The notes below the pieces were generated by a model, which was given only the letters and a program-made list of their open reading frames with translations, was not told the origin of the DNA and searched no databases. Source: JABDMH01 sp965223025 (lineage in GTDB: Bacteria > Bacteroidota > Bacteroidia > Chitinophagales > Saprospiraceae). From it: a DNA stretch of 64,000 nucleotides. How positions within the stretch are numbered: position 1 is the first letter of the stretch; each line of letters begins with the position of its first letter. A program made the translations under genes and the position numbers. The DNA lies in contig CBDCVP010000007.1 of assembly GCA_965223025.1 (NCBI GenBank), positions 1-64,000 of the forward strand, read 5' to 3'. Of this stretch, positions 27,558-37,000 are shown one piece after another.

Positions 27558-28238
27558 CTATTCTTCGGAAAGTAGGGTGCGTCGCAATATCTTGAAAATA
27601 TAACTTTTCCACTCTTGAATATCTACGTTGAGGAGTGTCTGGCGATTGCTCCCAGCAGCCACATTCAGTTTTACAAAGCCGATCACAGAACTCCAAGCGG
27701 TCAAGTATAGCATCTCCGGTTGTTGTTGATTCTTAATGCTGCCATCTGCCACACCATTTCTCAGCTCCTGAGTAATCAGACTGATGGGTAGATTGTGGAT
27801 GTCCTGCACTCTGCGATAGTACATGCTCTCTTTCAAGGCATCGGTCAATTTGGCGCGGTCTTTTCCGTACTTGGTCGAACGGTTTAGGGTCATGTAATCG
27901 AGAATTACCTCGGAGTACAAGAAGTACTTGTCACAAAAATCGAGATAGGTCTCTACCAATCCCATCACCTTCTCCCGGCCATTCTTATCACGGTCTCTTT
28001 CCAGGCTGCGATACAAGTATTCATTTAGGATCTGCAGTGCCCGATAGGTCACCGCCATGTAAAGATTTTCCTTGGTATCGAAATAGAAGTAGACGGTACC
28101 TTTGCTCACTCCCACCTTCTTGGCTACATCCTCCATTTTTGCATTGGCGAATCCCACTGCAGTAAACACAGTCTCTGCGGCGTCGATGATCTTGCTCTCC
28201 TTGAGATTCCTTTTTGGGCTGGCTGACTGCGAGTTCAT
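27558..28238 (-). CDS. TetR/AcrR-family transcriptional regulator
   Basis: 226 residues. The N-terminal HTH is clear: KIIDAAETVFTAVGFANAKM then VAKKVGVSKGTVYFYFDTKENLY, the canonical TetR helix-turn-helix with the G-T-x-Y-x-Y-F core. The C-terminal ligand-binding domain is all-helical (VMGLVETYLDFCDKYFLYSEV, MLYLTAWSSVIGFVKL) and not assignable to a ligand. No efflux operon lies beside it; the nearest plus-strand gene is more than 1.2 kb away across a decayed region. Confidence 0.92.
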   Translation of the reverse strand: MNSQSASPKRNLKESKIIDAAETVFTAVGFANAKMEDVAKKVGVSKGTVYFYFDTKENLYMAVTYRALQILNEYLYRSLERDRDKNGREKVMGLVETYLDFCDKYFLYSEVILDYMTLNRSTKYGKDRAKLTDALKESMYYRRVQDIHNLPISLITQELRNGVADGSIKNQQQPEMLYLTAWSSVIGFVKLNVAAGSNRQTLLNVDIQEWKSYIFKILRRTLLSEE

Positions 28239-28298
28239 ATCTCTCTAAAGTAACATTGAGTGCTATAACGAATGACAAAGGTAGTACACTTGTGCTAT

Positions 28299-28331
28299 TA
28301 AAAAAGGCCGTTGGAGGACAACAGCCTTTTT
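28299..28331 (-). terminator. Strong intrinsic terminator, apparently orphan
   Basis: A run of A, then GGC(C)GTTG, a short GAGGA loop and CAAC(A)GCC followed by T. It forms a near-perfect GC-rich hairpin with an A-run on one side and T-run on the other, so it could work in both directions; the longer U-tract is for minus-strand transcripts. It lies 61 bases upstream of the TetR start, where no minus-strand gene ends. Confidence 0.7.
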
Positions 28332-28463
28332 CAAGGTGAGATCAAAATGGTGGATCGACTGGAGCATCGATCACGGATATACTTCTAAATCTAGCACACT
28401 CATACCTCTATAGATTACATCGAGTTGACATCCCTCGGAGCATACAAGCTAACCAGATCAATA

Positions 28464-28492
28464 ATCTTCTAGTCAATTTATTACTTTTTTTT
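28464..28492 (+). repeat. 29-bp direct repeat, copy 1
   Basis: Starts ATCTTCTAGTCAATTTATTA and ends in eight T. Identical to 28534-28562, 70 bases on. No function recognised; may be an assembly artefact. Confidence 0.8.
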
Positions 28493-28533
28493 CTGTAAGT
28501 CTCTCTGCATCCAGATCTATGGCATCAATACTC

Positions 28534-28562
28534 ATCTTCTAGTCAATTTATTACTTTTTTTT
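28534..28562 (+). repeat. 29-bp direct repeat, copy 2
   Basis: Exact second copy of 28464-28492. The intervening 41 bases contain CTATGGCATCAAT, which recurs at 28719-28731. Confidence 0.8.
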
Positions 28563-28682
28563 AAGAGTCCTTTTAAGTTGTCTTAGTTGTCTCCAGGGAC
28601 GCATTCTTCACCAATTTCTTGATCCCGCAGTTAGATGGCAATGCAAGCCTTTTTTTCTGTGCATCAAATCATGACTTGAGTT

Positions 28683-29432
28683 GATTAGTGGGTTAAAGAT
28701 TGTAATTTTTGGAGCTCTATGGCATCAATTGCAACGCTCAGGCATCTGCTGACAGTTTTTTTATCGGGGAAAACCACCAAAGTTCGACCTTTTGGCTCCG
28801 TTGATCTTAGACGTACGCATTCTCATGATGCAGATAATGTCTGGACGTGATATGAGGATCTTTATGGAAAGCCTTTTTTTTACCATACTCAGTATTCGAT
28901 ACTTAGTTGACATTTCCGGAACGCACTTTCAGCACTTTCTCATATGCCATCAGAATGTCGAGACAACTGCACTCAAATTCTTGGAACCTTCCCCATGTCA
29001 TTCGGTGATCAAACACTCTTGTCAACTTCGGGAATGGTTGACATTTCCAGGTATGAATCCACCGATATCCAGTTTGACAAAATATTTGATTTACGGCACC
29101 GTGGTCGGATAGCGCTGCAAACGATTACTTTTGTCCTTTTTTCTGACCAAGGCACTTGCTGCCGATTACTACATTCCTCCCAAGCATTCTTAATACAACC
29201 CCACATCTCTCCTCCTTGCATAGGTACTGTCCTCTGACTCCCTTTCTGGGTAAAATGGTGCTCTTTCTCTAACTCAATCTTTCCTACCGTCTTAGACGGC
29301 GGTCTTTTGAAAAATTCTTAGCATCCAGATTCCGCTCAGTGCCCATTCCATCCACTCCAAATTGGGATTCGTCATAAATGGATCTGCTGCTTTTTCGGAT
29401 CGTTGGCTGAATTGTTCTGATAGATTTGAAGG
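28683..29432 (+). pseudogene. Insertion-expanded, degenerate copy of the altronate dehydratase 5' region
   Basis: Eleven or more short exact blocks occur in the same order as in 29470-29846 (promoter region and first ~330 bases of the next gene), separated by unrelated, T-rich filler. Examples: a 22-base block 28824-28845 = 29539-29560; 28916-28928 = 29576-29588; 28950-28959 = 29601-29610; 29059-29071 = 29651-29663; 29075-29085 = 29670-29680; 29092-29126 = 29686-29721 with one base lost; 29291-29300 = 29778-29787; 29332-29341 = 29792-29801; 29374-29382 = 29819-29827; 29425-29432 = 29839-29846. About 750 bases here correspond to about 377 there. No open frame survives. Either a decayed tandem duplication or a badly resolved repeat in the assembly. 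Confidence 0.65.
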
Positions 29433-29517
29433 TTTTTTACTAATATATAACATCGCTCAATTTAAGTTAGATTAGTGCTCTGTTGAGTAAAATGGTGCAA
29501 CGCTGACGAAATCGCCT

Positions 29518-31155
29518 ATGGCTATGATCTTACGTATACATGATGCAGATAATGTCTGGATAGAAAACATACCAACCGGAACGCACTTAGAGCTCAATGG
29601 TCAGAATGTCACAACCCTGGAACCCATTCAGATCAAACACAAGGTTGCCACCACCGATATCCATGTTGGTGACAAAATATGTATGTACGGCACCGTGGTC
29701 GGAGTAGCGCTGCAAACGATTTTTAAAGGCGCTGCCATTACTACCCTAAATACATCACATGCTACTGCTGATCTCAGCTTAGACGGCAAGACCGCTCAGT
29801 GGCAGCCACCCAACGTCGATAAATGGAGGGATCGCACTTTTGAAGGATATCATCGCTCTGATGGCAGTGTAGGTACTAGAAACTATTGGATATTCATTCC
29901 GCTTGTGTTTTGCGAAAATCGCAATTTGAAAGTACTGCAGGCATCATTGTTGGAACCTCTGGGATATGCAGATCATGGCAGGCAGGTCATGGATATCAGA
30001 CCTCTGATCGAGGCCATCCAGCTGGGCCATCCGGTCTCGGACATCTCACTGGATCATAGTTCCCTCACCAACACCATCGACCGCCGAATATTTCCCAACG
30101 TCGATGGCATCAAATTTCTCTCACATGAGGGAGGTTGTGGCGGATCCAGGCGCGATGCCGATATGCTCTGTAAATTGATGGCCACCTATATCAACAATCC
30201 CAATGTGGGTGGGGCCACCATACTGAGTTTGGGTTGTCAAAATGCTCAGATTAAGACTTTGCAATCACACCTCTCCTCCATGAGTCCGGCGTTGGAGAAG
30301 CCAGTATTCTATTTTGAACAGCAGGCCAGTACTTCAGAGAGGGCTTTTTTAGAATCGATCATCAAAAAGACCTTCGAAGGCCTTCAACAAATCAACGCCA
30401 ATGAGCGACGGGAGGCCTCTATTTCAAAACTAACCCTTGGGCTGGAATGTGGTGGATCAGATGGGTTTTCAGGACTTTCGGCCAATCCCGCACTAGGTCA
30501 TTGCTCGGATTTACTTGCAGCATTGGGTGCAAAAACTATTTTGGCTGAATTTCCCGAACTGAATGGCGCCGAACAAGATCTGATCAACCGCTGTCGAGAT
30601 AAGGGGACAGCAGAGAAATTCGTACATCTGATGGATACCTATCATGACCGTGCCAGGGCAGATGGTTCAGGATTTGATGCCAATCCATCACCGGGCAATA
30701 TCCGAGATGGACTAATCACCGATGCCATCAAATCGCTGGGAGCAGCCAAGAAAGGAGGGACTGCTCCCGTAGCAGATGTCTTGGATTATGGAGAAATGGC
30801 ACATTTACCGGGTCTAAACCTCCTCTGTACACCCGGCAATGATGTTGAATCAACGACTGGACTAGCGAGTGGTGGGGCAAATTTGATCGTATTTACTACT
30901 GGACTTGGGACGCCAACGGGAAATGTAGTAACACCTACCGTCAAGATGGCAACCAATAATGCACTAGCCTCACGAATGGCTGACATCATAGATATCAATG
31001 CTGGTAGCATCATCTCTGGTGAAGATACCATCGAAGAAAAAGGTGAAGAACTCTTATCACTGCTTCTTAAAGTAGCCAGCGGAGACCACCTCACTGCAGC
31101 CGAGCGCCTAGGTCAAGATGATTTTATACCTTGGAAAAGAGATATCAGCCTGTAA
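29518..31155 (+). CDS. Altronate dehydratase-family protein (UxaA/GarD-like)
   Basis: 545 residues. The N-terminal SAF domain (about 1-85) reads RIHDADNVWIENIPTGTHLE through CMYGTVVGVALQTI. The main UxaA/GarD domain follows, with GTRNYWIFIPLVFCENRN, FLSHEGGCGGSRRDA, LGCQNAQIKTL and LTLGLECGGSDGFSGLSANPA. The family dehydrates altronate, galactarate or related sugar acids to 2-keto-3-deoxy products using iron or another divalent metal. It overlaps the following lactonase-family gene (TAATG), so both are co-expressed; a sugar-acid catabolic pair is likely. The start at 29518 is the first of two close ATGs (29518, 29524). Confidence 0.9.
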   Translation: MAMILRIHDADNVWIENIPTGTHLELNGQNVTTLEPIQIKHKVATTDIHVGDKICMYGTVVGVALQTIFKGAAITTLNTSHATADLSLDGKTAQWQPPNVDKWRDRTFEGYHRSDGSVGTRNYWIFIPLVFCENRNLKVLQASLLEPLGYADHGRQVMDIRPLIEAIQLGHPVSDISLDHSSLTNTIDRRIFPNVDGIKFLSHEGGCGGSRRDADMLCKLMATYINNPNVGGATILSLGCQNAQIKTLQSHLSSMSPALEKPVFYFEQQASTSERAFLESIIKKTFEGLQQINANERREASISKLTLGLECGGSDGFSGLSANPALGHCSDLLAALGAKTILAEFPELNGAEQDLINRCRDKGTAEKFVHLMDTYHDRARADGSGFDANPSPGNIRDGLITDAIKSLGAAKKGGTAPVADVLDYGEMAHLPGLNLLCTPGNDVESTTGLASGGANLIVFTTGLGTPTGNVVTPTVKMATNNALASRMADIIDINAGSIISGEDTIEEKGEELLSLLLKVASGDHLTAAERLGQDDFIPWKRDISL

Positions 31156-31988
31156 TGATGACAATAGATGCCCACCAACACTTTTGGACATTCGATCCAG
31201 TGCAAGATACTTGGCTCGCAGAACCCTCCATGGCAGTGCTGCAGAGAGACTTTTTGCCACAAGATCTTCAACCGATTATTTCGGCGCATGGTATCGATGC
31301 GACCATTGCCGTGCAAGTGGCGCAAAATGACCAGGAAACCAGGGCTCTGCTCAAGCTATCTTCTCACCATCCATTCATAGCCGGAGTCGTAGGATGGATT
31401 GATTTGAAAGCAGCTGATCTCAACGAGAAATTGCAACATTACCAGCAGGAGAAAAAGCTGGTTGGTTTTCGCCATATTCTACAATCGGAACCTCAGGGAT
31501 TCATGACAGACCCTGCTTTTATTCGCGGTGTCGACACCATCTTACAGGAAGGTTACACCTATGATCTGCTGGTGTATGAGCATCAACTGGAGGAAGCTAA
31601 TTCATTGGTCCGTCAACTGAATGGGCAGAAAATCATGGTTGATCACCTGGCCAAGCCAGCCATTGCTAAGGGTAGCATCGAGGCGTGGAGAAAACAAATG
31701 CAAAAGTTGGCTAAAAACCCAGGAGTTTACTGCAAGATATCGGGCATGGTCACCGAAGCATCGTGGACGGATTGGCAGCCTCAGGATCTTCATCCATACA
31801 TAGACACAGTACTAAACCTGTTCGGGACCAAGCGATGTGTCTACGGAAGTGATTGGCCTGTATGTACATTAGCCGCTACATACGAGCAGGTATTTGAGGT
31901 GCTAAATGACTACATCTGTCAGCTATCGAAATCGGAGCAGAGTGATATCCTTGGTAGCAATTGCAGGGACTTCTACGGAATAGCATAG
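31155..31988 (+). CDS. Amidohydrolase-2 family sugar lactonase (L-fuconolactonase-like)
   Basis: About 277 residues, starting at the ATG that overlaps the upstream stop (31155) or the next one (31158). The N-terminal TIDAHQHFWTFDP carries the HxH-type metal motif with the H-F-W that marks the fuconolactonase/TIM-barrel lactonase group. Further motifs are VGFRHILQSEP, IMVDHLAKPAI (metal or substrate His), CKISGMVTEA and YGSDWPVC (catalytic Asp). It would open a sugar lactone such as L-fucono-1,5-lactone to the acid that the coupled dehydratase then removes water from. Confidence 0.87.
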   Translation: MMTIDAHQHFWTFDPVQDTWLAEPSMAVLQRDFLPQDLQPIISAHGIDATIAVQVAQNDQETRALLKLSSHHPFIAGVVGWIDLKAADLNEKLQHYQQEKKLVGFRHILQSEPQGFMTDPAFIRGVDTILQEGYTYDLLVYEHQLEEANSLVRQLNGQKIMVDHLAKPAIAKGSIEAWRKQMQKLAKNPGVYCKISGMVTEASWTDWQPQDLHPYIDTVLNLFGTKRCVYGSDWPVCTLAATYEQVFEVLNDYICQLSKSEQSDILGSNCRDFYGIA

Positions 31989-32121
31989 CCTAAGTACTGA
32001 CGAAAATATTTTTTCCCTGTATGCTTGTTCTTTGGAGTGCACACCCTGGTAGAAAAAATCTCGAATGGCCCTGCATATAGTCTAAATCCAACATCACATT
32101 GCCCGTTATAATGACCTCCAC

Positions 32122-32826
32122 ATGATCATCCACCTCATTTCTTGTCCACGCACCATTTCAACCGCGCTGATGTATGCGTTTGCTCAGCATACAGAAGTCG
32201 AGGTGATTGATGAACCATTCTATGCCATATATTTGGAAGAACACGGTCTTAATCACCCCGGTAGAAAAGTGATTTTGGACGCCCTGCCAGGATCGCTATC
32301 ACAGATCACCGACAACATAGATGCGCTGGCCACTACAAACACGGTATTTATTAAAAACATGGCCTCTCACTTCCTGGCCCTGGACCCCACTTTTTCACTG
32401 AATTACAAGCAAGTCTTTTTAGTCAGAAATCCAGCTTTGATCATCACGTCTTTTAATAAGGTTATTCCCCTTCCCACACAACAGGATATTGGGATCAAAA
32501 AGCAATATGAATTATTTTGTTGGTACCGGAATAACGACAACGAGCCCACGATTGTGGATTCTGCCTCAATGATCGAGCGACCGGAAGAGATGCTCAAGAA
32601 ACTCTGCAACAGGTTGGATCTTCCATTTCAACCAGGCATGTTATCATGGCCTGAAGGACCCAAGCACTATGACGGACCCTGGGCACCCTATTGGTATAAA
32701 AGTGTGCATGAGACGACCGGATTTGTGCATCGAAAGCTCGACGAAGTCACTTTGCCACAACACTTAAAGGACATCAACGATGAGGCTCAAATATATTATC
32801 GAGCATTATTGCAGCATGCGATATAA
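32122..32826 (+). CDS. Sulfotransferase-like protein paired with an aminotransferase
   Basis: 234 residues. The N-terminal IHLISCPRTISTALMYAFAQ is a P-loop-like PAPS-binding motif of the sulfotransferase family, with VFLVRNPALIITSF as the second (3'-phosphate) motif. C-terminal GPKHYDGPWAPYWYKSVHETTGF is characteristic of the subfamily that lies next to, and in some organisms is fused to, branched-chain aminotransferase-type proteins. The class IV aminotransferase gene starts 14 bases downstream. True sulfotransferase activity is not shown by sequence alone. Confidence 0.78.
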   Translation: MIIHLISCPRTISTALMYAFAQHTEVEVIDEPFYAIYLEEHGLNHPGRKVILDALPGSLSQITDNIDALATTNTVFIKNMASHFLALDPTFSLNYKQVFLVRNPALIITSFNKVIPLPTQQDIGIKKQYELFCWYRNNDNEPTIVDSASMIERPEEMLKKLCNRLDLPFQPGMLSWPEGPKHYDGPWAPYWYKSVHETTGFVHRKLDEVTLPQHLKDINDEAQIYYRALLQHAI

Positions 32827-32840
32827 AAAAGCCGAAAGCC

Positions 32841-33761
32841 ATGCAGAAATACGATGAGAGAAATGCACTAATACAGGTTTTTATCAAAGATCAATTGCTG
32901 CCTCGCAGTGCTGCCAAGGTGTCGGTCTTTGACTCATCGGTACAGGGTGGCGATGCTGTCTGGGAAGGAATACGCTTGTACAAAGAAGGACTTTTCCTCC
33001 TGGACAGACATTTGACCAGGCTATACGAATCGGCTAAGGCGATGGCGTTTGATCCACTTCCTGATCTTACCTTCATTAAGCAAAGCATATGGCACACTTT
33101 GAATGCCAATAAAATGACCCAGGATGTGCATATCCGGCTGACCCTCACCCGTGGAGAAAAAATCACGTCGGGCATGGATCCCAAACTCAATCAAGAAGGT
33201 CCCTGCCTTATTGTCCTTGCTGAGTGGAAGCCGCCCATTTATGAAGACTGCCATGGTATCGAGGTCATCACTTCGAGCATCCGAAGAAACTCTCCAAATC
33301 ACCTGGACTCAAAGATTCATCACAATAATCTGATCAATAATATTTTGGCCAAGATACAAGCGAATGTTGCAGCTGTCGATGCCGCACTCATGTTGGATGT
33401 ACATGGTTTTGCATCCGAACTAAATGGTACCAATATTTTTATGGTGAAAGACGGTACAGTTTACACTCCATATGCAGATGCATGCCTACCAGGCATCACT
33501 CGGGGACTCGTCATGCAACTCTGCGACCAGTTGAACATACCGATGGTTGAGCGAAACATCTCCTTAACGCAACTGTACAATGCCGATGAGGTCTTCTGCA
33601 CTGGAAGTATGGGTGAGCTGTCAGCCATCCAAAAGATAGATGGTAGATGCATACCGATCGATCACCTGCCTGTCCTTGACAGAATCCGGATGGCTTTTGT
33701 GGAAGCCCGACCTCAATACTCAACGCCACTCTCGGAGATCTCACCAGGAGAAGTCTCATGA
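32841..33761 (+). CDS. Class IV PLP aminotransferase (BCAT/D-amino-acid type)
   Basis: 306 residues. Fold type IV features: VSVFDSSVQGGDAVWEGIRLYKEGLFLLDRHLTRL at the N-terminus; LDSKIHHNNLINNILAKIQA, where the Lys is the PLP Schiff base; GFASELNGTNIFMVKDG (the E-x-x-x-x-N motif); PGITRGLVMQL; and DEVFCTGSMGELSAI. The family includes branched-chain aminotransferase, D-alanine aminotransferase and aminodeoxychorismate lyase; which one applies is unclear. It forms a two-gene unit with the sulfotransferase-like gene. A hairpin (GCCTATT/AATAGGC) lies 33 bases downstream without a T-tract. Confidence 0.87.
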   Translation: MQKYDERNALIQVFIKDQLLPRSAAKVSVFDSSVQGGDAVWEGIRLYKEGLFLLDRHLTRLYESAKAMAFDPLPDLTFIKQSIWHTLNANKMTQDVHIRLTLTRGEKITSGMDPKLNQEGPCLIVLAEWKPPIYEDCHGIEVITSSIRRNSPNHLDSKIHHNNLINNILAKIQANVAAVDAALMLDVHGFASELNGTNIFMVKDGTVYTPYADACLPGITRGLVMQLCDQLNIPMVERNISLTQLYNADEVFCTGSMGELSAIQKIDGRCIPIDHLPVLDRIRMAFVEARPQYSTPLSEISPGEVS

Positions 33762-33794
33762 TATGGAAGGTGCGAATCGTTCAGTAAGTATGCT

Positions 33795-33817
33795 GCCTAT
33801 TCCAGAGGGCAATAGGC
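33795..33817. other. Hairpin downstream of the aminotransferase
   Basis: GCCTATT and AATAGGC form a 7-bp stem around a 9-base loop. There is no T-run after it, so it is a weak terminator or an RNA-stabilising element at best. Confidence 0.3.
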
Positions 33818-34006
33818 GTTGGTAAGCTGCCATGGGCGTTTTCTTCACTAAAATCAGGTCACTCCGAAAAGTGCCATCTTCAACAAAATGAGCCAGATGG
33901 GATGAGATGTCAAGTCCATGAGATGGGCAGAAATATTGGCAAAAAGCATCATTTTTGATTTGACGACCTTTTTGCGAATGGGCACAAACTAGTAGTTTTG
34001 CTTCCT

Positions 34007-37000
34007 ATGTCTAAACCGCTTACGCTCGAACAGCATTACGCACAGGTAAATTCGATCATCCTCGATCGCCAACATCCGATTACGGGATTGCTACCCGCCA
34101 GTACCGCCGTCACAGTGCATGGTGATTATCGCGATGCCTGGGTCCGAGATAATGTATACAGCATCATTGCCGTGTGGTCATTGGCACTTGCCTATCGCCG
34201 GGCTGGTACAGATCCAGCTACGACCTATGAACTGGAGCAAAGTTGCATCAGGTTGATGCGCGGCCTCCTGAGATCAATGATGCAGCAAAGTAACAAAGTA
34301 GAGTATTTTAAGAAATCTCTGGCGTTGCACGATGCTCTTCATGCCAAGTACGACACACAAACTGGTGGCACCGTGGTAGCTGATCACGAATGGGGACATC
34401 TCCAGATCGATGCCACCTCACTCTTTCTACTCACCCTTGCTCAGATGATATCTTCGGGATTAGACATTATCTCCAGCAGAGATGAAATCGATTTCATTCA
34501 AAATCTGGTCTACTACATAGAACGTGCTTATAGGATTCCGGACTATGGCATCTGGGAGCGCGGCGAAAAAACAAACATTGGTTACGTCGAGCTCAACGCC
34601 AGCTCTATTGGTATGGCCAAAGCGGCCTTACAGGCTCTCTCCGGATTTAATCTATACGGCAAGAAGGGGAATAAATCGACGATGATCCATGTGATTCCGG
34701 ATAACATTGCCATGGCAGAGATCACCCTTAGATCCATGCTACCCAGAGAATCTTCCACCAAGGAAACCGATAGTGCACTTCTGGGCATCATCGGCTATCC
34801 AGCATTTGCCATCGATGATCAGGAACTAATCTTGAAAGTACGCGAAGAGATCCGCAGCAAACTGGGTGGCAACTACGGATACAAACGCTTTTTGAGAGAT
34901 GGACATCAAACGGTCGTTGAAGACATCCACAGGCACTATTACAATCCAGAAGAGCTCAAGGCATTTGAAAACATTGAATCCGAATGGCCACTATTTTACG
35001 CTTTTGAACTGTTGCTAGCCCTGTTTCAGGAAAACGATGCAGACGTACAGCAGTTCTATCGCAAGCTCACAGACGTAATGGTCTCCCAACATGGATCGGA
35101 GCTCATTCCGGAGCTTTACTATGTGCCAGAAGAGCACATCGATGCCGAACGCCAGTATCCGGGCACCCAGCAGCGAAAGCCAAACAAAAACATACCCTTG
35201 GTATGGGCTCAAAGCCTTTTTGTGCTGGGCACTTTGTTGAAGGACGGATACTTAAAATTAGATGATATTGACCCCCTGGGACTTCACTATATCATCAACC
35301 GCAGACCACCGAGATTGCAAGTTTTGGCCTTGGCAGAAAACCAACTTTTGAAAAGTAAACTCGCCACCTATGGCATACAGGCACAAACTCCAGATGACCT
35401 GGAAGACACGGCAGTGATTCTACCTCAAGATCTGTCAGATATCTTTTCGGTAGTGGGTGCCAACGAAAAACTCAATATGACAGGTCGGAGTCCACGTCGT
35501 CTCAAATCTTTGGCAACGAGCAGTTTATTTAACATCAACGGAAAACAGGCTATTTGTGTGTCGCTCTTCTTTCTCCAAAAAGAATTTTACTTGGGTTTTG
35601 ACAATGATTTTTTAATCAGTCGATTTAAGAGCGAACTAGGGTATATTCATCAGTATTGGAACCAACCGGGTATTCCACTGGTCACTGTTCTACTCACGGA
35701 TTACATGGTGACACGGAGCGATAAACTCGTATCATTTCTTGAAAGAATTCAAAGGGGTGAGCTCCCAGACCTACCAGTAGAGCTAAGTACTTTTGACGCT
35801 CTTTCAGGTGAAACTTCCATCATCACAGTGGACGCACCAGAAGTCTCATTAATCGAAAGACAATTAACCAATGATCAGCAATATATTTACCATTTAAAAT
35901 CGGGATTAATCCACTCCCCTCTTGATAGCGAAGAAGAATTATCTATCGAGATCATCAATGACATCCCGACCTTAGAGACTTTACTCACCACCGCAGAAAA
36001 TATTTACGAACAAATAGAGATCCTAAACCAGATCGTTAACCTCGGGGGTTTAGACCAGCCGGTACAATTAAATGGATCTTCTGTGCTGGCCAGAAATCTA
36101 GTGGAAGAAATTTACAAGAAAGCGGGAGAAAGAGGTTATTGGTCGGCTATACGTTTAGCTTCCGCCATATTAAAGAAGGTGGATATCAACCTACAAAATT
36201 CGGTTAATCTGTTACTTGCTCGCCAAAAGATTATTCAAGTAGGAAAAGCATTTAGTGATGAGTCCATGATCATTAGGCCGCTACCTTTTTCAGAGCTCAT
36301 GTCCAAAATTGATCGTTTCTGTCGAGATGATCATCGGGATCAAGTATTCACGCAAGAGATACTAATCTATGTAGGTATTCTCAACAAAGCCAAACCCGAG
36401 CTCTTTAAGGACCTACTGACCATCAGAATCAGCTACATCATCCTACTCCTAACAGCCAATGTGGCATGGGAGCAGCAAGTTTCGCAGGAAGAAGCCTTGG
36501 ACATGCTGATGGATATGGCGCCATCTGCAGTGGAGCGACTCCTTGAAAAGGTGATTGTAGAATATCAAGAATCCAGCATACAGGTCAAGAATTTGGAGTC
36601 TCTGCGAATCCGTGAAAGAGGAGACGGCATTTCCTGGGTCAATGATCTACGACAGAGGAAGACACCACCCAAGGAAGGATGGCTGAGTTGGAGAAAATCT
36701 ACCGGCACTTTGAGCAGGCTCTCAAATAACTTTTTTACCAATATCTGGCACCTCCTGGAACATTGTAGGGGCATCATCATCGGTGATAAATTGGAAAAAC
36801 GCAACCGCCTAAACAGTGCTCAAATACTATCCGATATGACACCTGGTGAAAAAGCATTTCATCTTCGGGTGGAGCACTTGCTGAATAAAATCTCAGCACC
36901 TGAATATCGACAATTGACCCTGGAGGCCATGAAGGTGGCTGCCAGTTTTTCCACACAAAATCCAGATTTATTCGTGGATGATTATGTGGTATTTGACGTA

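Larger units (their letters stand above)
28239..29517. other. Long region without an intact gene
   Basis: 1.28 kb between TetR and the altronate dehydratase gene. It holds the orphan terminator, the 29-bp repeat pair and the degenerate gene copy described separately. 28332-28463 shows nothing recognisable. Open frames here are short and follow the degenerate copy. Confidence 0.7.
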
